Shown here one piece after another: positions 58,098 through 64,000 of a stretch of 64,000 nt of DNA (positions are counted from its first letter, which is position 1; each line of letters begins with the position of its first letter). Source of the stretch: Psychroflexus torquis ATCC 700755 (GTDB lineage: Bacteria > Bacteroidota > Bacteroidia > Flavobacteriales > Flavobacteriaceae). Made by a program: the position numbers and the translations under genes. Location of the stretch: assembly GCF_000153485.2 (NCBI RefSeq), contig NC_018721.1, forward strand, positions 1,240,001-1,304,000, given 5' to 3'. A model generated the notes under the pieces. The model was not told the origin of the DNA. It did not search any database and was given only the letters and a program-made list of their open reading frames with translations.

Positions 58098-61000
58098 ATG
58101 AAAAAAAAAATAAACCTTAGTTTTTTGATCATTTTTTTATTTTTCCAATCTAATACTTTTGCACAAACCGATAAAGGCAATAATGATTGGAATGAAAGTC
58201 TTAATACAGGTATTCAAGCCCTAAACACGAAGTCATTTAATTCTGCAGAATCGGAATTAAAAAAAGCTTATAGAATAGCTATTTCTGTCTTTGATGAGAA
58301 CTCAGAGAATTTAACAACTACAGCCTATTATTATGCAATAACTCTTATGCAGTTGGATAAAAATATAGAGGCTCAAGAACCTATGGAAATGGCTTTAACT
58401 GGTTTTAAATTTTTACACGGAGAAACTAGTGAGCAATATGCCACAGGATTGTCAATTTTAGCCAATATTTATTTAAGGAATAAAGTTTATAAATTGGCAG
58501 AGGAAAAATACTTAGAGTCCAATGAGGTTTTAAAAAACATGTATGGAGAAAATCACTATATGTATGGTATTGCCTTAACAAACTTCGCTGCTTATTACAG
58601 AAAAATAGAAAACTATAAAAAAGCACTCGAAACCCTTAATGAGGGCTTCGCTATTTTAAAAGATAATCCAGAATTTGATCAGCAATATTACAACAACTTA
58701 AGATATAATAACCTTTCGGAAATATATCAGGGTCTTGGAAAATTAGAGGAAGCGCTTGCAATTGAAGAAGAATCTTTAAACTATATTAAAATCAATTATG
58801 GAAAATTCACGACCAACTATGCCAATATACTAACAAGCATTGGAGGTATAAATATTGATTTAGGATATTTCAATAAAGCAGAAAAACACCTAGAAGAAGC
58901 TGCGTTTATCTTTGAACAATTAGAAAACTTAGAGAATGAAGAGGCATTAGGAAACACCTATTTGTTTATGGTGGCTTGTTATGTAGAGACATCAGATTAT
59001 AAAAAAGCGTTGTATTATGCAAGTGAAGGTATTAGATTAACTAAATTAGAATCTAATACTCCGCCATTAAACGCTCTTAATTACTATGGAATTTTAGGAC
59101 GATTAAGTTGGGAATTAGGAGATTTTACACAGACTAAAGAATATTTTCAAAAAATTATTGATGGTACAATTAAGTCTATAGGCATAAACGCACCTCAACT
59201 GCCCGTTTTAAAGTCAAATTTAGGCATGTGCTATAGAGAACTCGAAGAAACAGACAAAGCAATACAACTCACTCAAGAGGCTTTTAATATGGCTAAAGAA
59301 ATGGAGTATTCCATTAAAGACAAAGAATACAGGACATGTCTAAATAATTTAAGTATACTATTATTAGATCAAAAAAAATATGAAGAGGTTATTAAAAATT
59401 TAAAAACCATTTTAGATGAAGAAGATAAATCATATCCTAATTATTGGCTAAAAGCGGTCGATCTAGCTGGTGTTTATATGATGAATAACCAATGCAATGA
59501 AGCTTTAAAATTACTTGAAAAAGCAATTGGAAAAGTAAAACAGTTTTATGGAAAAGAAGATCCAAACTACATAGCGACATTAAACAGTTTAATTATTGCA
59601 CAACGTTGTGAAAAAAAGTATCAAAATCTGATAAATAATATTGAAGAAGCTAATCAATTAACTAAAAATCAATTATTAAAAAGATTTAGTTTTAGCCCCG
59701 AAAATCTACAACGTTTTTTTCTTGCAGATCTTGAGTATTCATTTAATTTATATGAGACCATAGGTTTAGATTTTAAGAATGATAAACTAGCTATCATTAA
59801 TTTAGAAAATCAATTTTTGTTAAAAGGCCTCCTTTTAAATCAGTCTAAAAATATTACTGAAAAACTTGCAGATTTAAATGATGAGGTAATCAACTTACAG
59901 ATAGATGAATACATAAATAACAAGCAACTTCTAAACAGGTTAGAAGTTGAAAAAAATCTTAATAATGAAGAGGTTTTAAATGACTTAAAAGCTAAAATTA
60001 GCAGATCTGAAGTAGAGCTAGTTCAACTTTATAATAAAAAGTTTAAAAAAACTATAGATTTTAATAAAAGTTGGAAAAAAGTACAGAAAAAACTAAAAGA
60101 TAATGAAGTTGCTATCGAATTTTCAAGATTCAATAATATTTCATACCAGTCTTTAGACAGTACTTTTTACATGGCATATATCATTAAAAAAGGAGTAGAT
60201 AAACCGGAGGTTATAAAACTTTTTGAAGAAGATCAATTATTAAAAATAGTAACATACGCAGGAGGTCTAAACCAGCTAAATCTATCACGGGGTTCAAAAG
60301 CATCAAATGTGGGTGATAAAATTAAAACCAATTCTCTTTATAATTTAATATGGAAACCACTAGAACAGTACTTGACTAATATTGAAACCGTTTATTACGC
60401 TCCTTCTGGTTTACTTCACAATATATCTTTTGCTGCCTTGAATACAGATAATCGCTTTTTAATTAACAAATACAATCTCTATCAGTTAAGCAGTACTTTT
60501 GAGCTTGCACAAGGCTTTGAACAACCCACTCCAGATAATATTCTTCTTATAGGAGGTATTGAATATGACTATTTAAAAAAGGAAACTCAAAAAAAAATAG
60601 TTAAAAACGAAAGTAAGCCTTTAGATTTATTAGCTATAAATTCGGAACGTGGAAAAGGTAATAAATGGAGTTATTTACCTGGGACTTTAAACGAGATTAA
60701 TAATTTAAAAAAATTACTAATTGATAAAAATAAAAACTCTGAAATTTTAAAAGGTGATGCGGCAACTGAATCAAGATTCAAAAGCTTAAGTAATAATAGT
60801 CCAAATATTATACATATCGCTACTCATGGTTTTTTCTTTGAAAACAAATCAAAATCAAAAGACTTTTTATCATTTTCAGATGAAAACAGAAAATTTAAAG
60901 CCAATGAAAATCCATTAAAAAGAACAGGGCTTTTGCTGAGTGGAGCAAACTACGCTTGGATTAATGGAGATAACCCTTTTGAAATTGACAATGGTGTTTT

Positions 61001-61325
61001 AACAGCCGAGGAAATATCAACGTTAGATTTGTCCAATACAAAAATGGTGGTGCTTAGTGCTTGTGAAACAGGACTTGGTGATATTGATGCTAGTGAAGGA
61101 GTTTACGGTTTACAACGTGCCTTTAAAATGGCTGGAGTAGATATCATTATAATGAGTCTTTGGGAAGTTCCTGATGAAGAAACCGCAGAATTTATGAACC
61201 TTTTTTATAGCAATTGGCTTGGAGGAATAGACGTAAGAATTGCCTTTAACCAGACCCAACGCAGCATGTCTAATAAGTATAAAGATCATCCAGAGAAATG
61301 GGCTGCCTTTGTGTTATTTGAGTAA
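58098..61325 (+). CDS. Exported TPR-CHAT protease
   Basis: The 1075-residue protein has a signal peptide (to about residue 25, ending TFAQ). A long array of tetratricopeptide repeats follows (about 30-560, for example DNPEFDQQYYNNLRYNNLSE). The C-terminal CHAT domain (about 740-1075) carries His910 in IIHIATHGFFF and Cys989 in VVLSACETGLG. CHAT is a caspase-like fold; TPR-CHAT proteins are protein-triggered proteases. It starts 177 bases after the metacaspase and is 18 bases before a second TPR-CHAT gene. SRGSKAS near the domain start resembles RGSK sequences in its neighbours. Confidence 0.92.
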   Translation: MKKKINLSFLIIFLFFQSNTFAQTDKGNNDWNESLNTGIQALNTKSFNSAESELKKAYRIAISVFDENSENLTTTAYYYAITLMQLDKNIEAQEPMEMALTGFKFLHGETSEQYATGLSILANIYLRNKVYKLAEEKYLESNEVLKNMYGENHYMYGIALTNFAAYYRKIENYKKALETLNEGFAILKDNPEFDQQYYNNLRYNNLSEIYQGLGKLEEALAIEEESLNYIKINYGKFTTNYANILTSIGGINIDLGYFNKAEKHLEEAAFIFEQLENLENEEALGNTYLFMVACYVETSDYKKALYYASEGIRLTKLESNTPPLNALNYYGILGRLSWELGDFTQTKEYFQKIIDGTIKSIGINAPQLPVLKSNLGMCYRELEETDKAIQLTQEAFNMAKEMEYSIKDKEYRTCLNNLSILLLDQKKYEEVIKNLKTILDEEDKSYPNYWLKAVDLAGVYMMNNQCNEALKLLEKAIGKVKQFYGKEDPNYIATLNSLIIAQRCEKKYQNLINNIEEANQLTKNQLLKRFSFSPENLQRFFLADLEYSFNLYETIGLDFKNDKLAIINLENQFLLKGLLLNQSKNITEKLADLNDEVINLQIDEYINNKQLLNRLEVEKNLNNEEVLNDLKAKISRSEVELVQLYNKKFKKTIDFNKSWKKVQKKLKDNEVAIEFSRFNNISYQSLDSTFYMAYIIKKGVDKPEVIKLFEEDQLLKIVTYAGGLNQLNLSRGSKASNVGDKIKTNSLYNLIWKPLEQYLTNIETVYYAPSGLLHNISFAALNTDNRFLINKYNLYQLSSTFELAQGFEQPTPDNILLIGGIEYDYLKKETQKKIVKNESKPLDLLAINSERGKGNKWSYLPGTLNEINNLKKLLIDKNKNSEILKGDAATESRFKSLSNNSPNIIHIATHGFFFENKSKSKDFLSFSDENRKFKANENPLKRTGLLLSGANYAWINGDNPFEIDNGVLTAEEISTLDLSNTKMVVLSACETGLGDIDASEGVYGLQRAFKMAGVDIIIMSLWEVPDEETAEFMNLFYSNWLGGIDVRIAFNQTQRSMSNKYKDHPEKWAAFVLFE

Positions 61326-61343
61326 AAAATAAAAATTTATGTT

Positions 61344-64000
61344 ATGAGAAAGATTTTGATCATATTCATTTTAAGTATTTCATTTTTGGGGTTTTCTCAA
61401 GAAGAAGAGATTCTTGATTTATACAACCAAGCAGAACAATACAAAGAACAACAAGACTATCAACAAGCAGTAAACACTTATAAACTAGTATTAAATAAAG
61501 CTAAAAGCACCTATGGTAAGTCCCATGAATACTATGGTATATTTTTAAATAATTTGGCTTTGTTGTACAAAAGTATGGGGGACTATCAAAAAGCATTGCC
61601 TTTGTATCTAGAAGCCCTTGAAAATAAAGAAAAGGCACTTGGAAAAGAGCATTCGGAATATGGAACAACTTTAAATAATTTGGCTGGTTTGTACAAAAGT
61701 ATGGGGGACTATCAAAAAGCCTTGCCTTTGTATCTAGAAGCTCTTGAAAATACTGAAAAGGCACTGGGGAAAGAACATTCATCTTATGGAATTCGTTTAA
61801 ATAATTTGGCTTATTTATACAAAAGTATGGGAGACTATCAAAAAGCCTTGCCTTTGTTTCTAGAAACCCTTGAAAATGCTGAAAAGGCACTGGGGAAAGA
61901 GCATTCAGATTATGGAATTCGTTTAAATAATTTGGCTGGTTTGTACAAAAGTATGGGGGACTATCAAAAAGCCTTGCCGTTGTATCTAGAAGCTCTTGAA
62001 AATACTGAAAAGGCACTGGGGAAAGAACATTCATCTTATGGAAAATATTTAAATAATTTGGCTGGTTTGTACTATAGTATGGGGGACTATCAAAAAGCAT
62101 TGCCTTTGTTTCTCGAAGCCCTTGAAAATACTGAAAAGGCACTGGGAAAAGAGCATTCAGAATATGGAATTCGTTTAAATAATTTGGCTGGTTTGTACGA
62201 AAGTATGGGAGACTATCAAAAAGCATTGCATTTGTTTCTCGAAGCACTTGAAAATACTGAAAATGCAATGGGAAAAGAGCATTCATCTTATGGAATTAGT
62301 TTAAATAATTTGGCTTTGTTGTACAAAAGTATGGGGGAATATCAAAAAGCATTGCATTTGTATCTAGAAGCTCTTGAAAATACTGAAAAGGCACTGGGGA
62401 AAGAACATTCATCTTATGGAAAATATTTAAATAATTTGGCTTTGTTGTACCAAAGTATGGGGGAATATCAAAAAGCCTTGCCTTTGTTTCTCGAAGCACT
62501 TGAAAATACCGAAAATGCACTGGGAAAAGAGCATTCATCTTATGGAATTAGTTTAAATAATTTGGCTTTGTTGTACAAAAGTATGGGGGACTATCAAAAC
62601 GCCTTGCCTTTGTTTCTCGAAGCACTTGAAAATACTGAAAAGGCACTGGGGAAAGAACATTCATCTTATGGAAAATATTTAAATAATTTGGCTTTGTTGT
62701 ACCAAAGTATGGGGGAATATCAAAAAGCCTTGCCTTTGTTTCTCGAAGCACTTGTAAATACCGAAAAGGCACTGGGGAAAGAGCATTCGGAATATGGTAT
62801 ATTTTTAAACAATTTGGCTGGTTTGTACGAAAGTATGGGGGACTATCAAAAAGCATTGCCTCTTTTAATAGAATCTAATGACAACATTCTAAACCAAATA
62901 AAACAAAATTTCTCTTTTCAAAATGAAAAAGGAAAAGAAGCATTTATTAATAATATTGTGAGTGCTGGTTTAAATAAATTCTCACAATTTAATTATACAA
63001 CTGATAATTCTTATTTAGAAAGTATTTCTGTAGGAACTAATAATATATTAACGAGCAAAGGTTTATTACTTAATGCTTCAAAAGATATTTTAAGTCTATT
63101 GGAGAGTCTTGATGATGAAGAGCACAATGATAAAATCCTACAATTTAGAGCTCAAAGAAAGTATATCAATACACAACAGCAGTTAACAATAGATAAACGT
63201 GTAAAGGATTTTACAGAACAAAAAGAAACCCTAGAAGAATTAGAAAGAGAACTGGTTAAACTGTACAATATAAATTTTGGTGAAGACCTTAACTATGTTA
63301 AAGACTGGAAAAAAACACAACTTAAAGACAACGAGATAGCTATAGAATATACACACTTTAGATATTTCAACAAAAAATGGACAGAAAGTACCATGTATGT
63401 TACTTACCTCTATAAAAAAAACTGGGAAACTCCTAAAGTCATCAATCTTTTTGAAGAAAAACAACTCAAAAAATATTTATCCTCATCAAACAACCCCAAC
63501 ATACTATATAAAACCAGAGGCTCCAAAGCTAAATCTACAACGGCACAATTGGCAGTTGCAGATAGTATCTATAATTTGGTTTGGCAACCTTTAGAAAAAT
63601 ATGTAGAGACCAGTGAAAAAATATATTTTTCCCCAGATGGTTTGTTACATAAAATAGCGTTTGCAGCATTACCCAATCCAGATAATAAACTCATTGGAGA
63701 AGTCTATGATATAAATCAAATGGGCAGTACAGCAGATGTTGGCATGAATATTAAATACCCAAACTTAGAGGATGTTCTGTTAATTGGTGGTGTGAAATAT
63801 GATTACCAAATAGATTCTACAAAACAAAAAAAAAAATTACTTACAGCCTTTTAGAAAGCAAAGAGTTATTAGGAGATACAATCAACAGAAATATTTCTAG
63901 AAATGGTTTTAATTATTTAGAGGGAACAAAAAAAGAAATAACAGACATAAAAGCCTTGCTAGGTAAAAGCAAAGAACTTTCTGGTTACAATGCAACAGAA
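61344..64000 (+). CDS. Exported TPR-CHAT protein, frameshifted and cut by the window end
   Basis: The protein has a signal peptide (MRKILIIFILSISFLGFSQ) and 11 near-identical 42-residue kinesin-light-chain-like TPRs (residues 64 to about 525). A CHAT-linked region matches the previous gene (SIYNLVWQPLEKYVETSEKI; YFSPDGLLHKIAFAALP). The frame ends at 63854 just after an A11 run at 63826-63836. In the -1 frame the homology continues to the window end (YSLLESKELLGDTINRN, YLEGTKKEITDIKALLGKS, LSGYNATE). Twelve A residues would restore one frame. The His/Cys part lies beyond the window. Confidence 0.85.
61533..62918 (+). repeat. Tandem 126-bp repeat encoding 11 TPRs
   Basis: Eleven units of 126 bp encode variants of LNNLAGLYKSMGDYQKALPL. 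They are nearly identical at DNA level, with recurrent alternatives (YGIR/YGKY/YGIS, LYLE/LFLE, GDYQ/GEYQ). The mosaic of variants suggests unequal crossing over and recent expansion or contraction. Long antisense frames here are a by-product of the repeat. Confidence 0.9.

Noticed and set aside
61501..62856. Three long minus-strand open frames opposite the TPR array (61501-62286, 62296-62538, 62548-62856)
   Set aside because: They arise because the 126-bp repeat keeps the same antisense frame open; their sequences are just the repeat read backwards, without start context.
61533..62918. Regular repeats that might be taken for a CRISPR array
   Set aside because: The units are 126 bp, contiguous and coding for TPRs; there are no short repeats with unique spacers.
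1..64000. rRNA, tRNA and riboswitches
   Set aside because: I saw no tRNA cloverleaf with a T-loop GTTCRA pattern in context, no rRNA-like stretch and no recognisable riboswitch core; weak cases could be missed without a covariance search.

Overview
The window looks like a low-GC marine Flavobacteriaceae (Bacteroidota) chromosome. The evidence is the T9SS-type C-terminal sorting domains, the TAnnTTTG-type promoter in front of doxX, the flavobacterial form of MnmA, the OhrR/DoxX pair, an SbtA-type transporter and a bacterial glycogen operon. No rRNA, tRNA or CRISPR array was seen.

Layout. (1) 1-7.5 kb is a decaying block. It holds a broken T9SS protein, the remains of a minus-strand series mnmA - S8 protease - nitronate monooxygenase, an IS4-type relic, and a lipoprotein gene with two internal stops. 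(2) 7.7-13.8 kb has a small membrane protein/HTH pair and a minus-strand set of GH63 glycosylglycerate-type hydrolase, sodium:solute symporter and glycerate kinase, which together would import and split a sugar-glycerate and phosphorylate the glycerate. It is interleaved with arrays of a palindromic REP-like repeat. (3) 14-35 kb is an accessory region: hypothetical genes, genes broken by single stops (DUF2806-like, class 3 lipase, HigB toxin, small membrane protein), IS630 and ISAs1 elements, IS110 and IS91-like relics, MITEs, an SDR, an OhrR-DoxX operon, HigA-ImmA/IrrE, a trypsin-like protease with a TOPRIM relic, cassette-like spacers, and a 1.2-kb tandem duplication around a CarboxypepD_reg-like protein. 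(4) 36-37.6 kb carries an SbtA-like transporter with two small partners. (5) 37.8-39.1 kb has an IS630-type element nested at the end of a MITE whose ends resemble its own. (6) 39.2-46.5 kb is the glycogen operon glgA-glgC-glgB followed by a GH31 alpha-glucosidase. (7) 48.1-64 kb is the most striking part: six signal-peptide-bearing proteins in two divergent groups.

The last region encodes two WD40-caspase proteins and a small four-cysteine exported protein on the minus strand, and a metacaspase-DUF4384-like protein and two TPR-CHAT proteins on the plus strand. All five proteases except the window-truncated last one show an intact His/Cys pair. A relic of a third WD40-caspase tail lies downstream. 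Metacaspases as a family cut after Arg/Lys, and Thr-Arg-Gly sites recur in both the metacaspase and the small protein. I therefore propose an extracytoplasmic caspase/CHAT protease network with the small protein as candidate substrate; this is inference.

Across the window many accessory genes keep their reading frame but carry single nonsense codons of all three types, so pseudogenisation is widespread.
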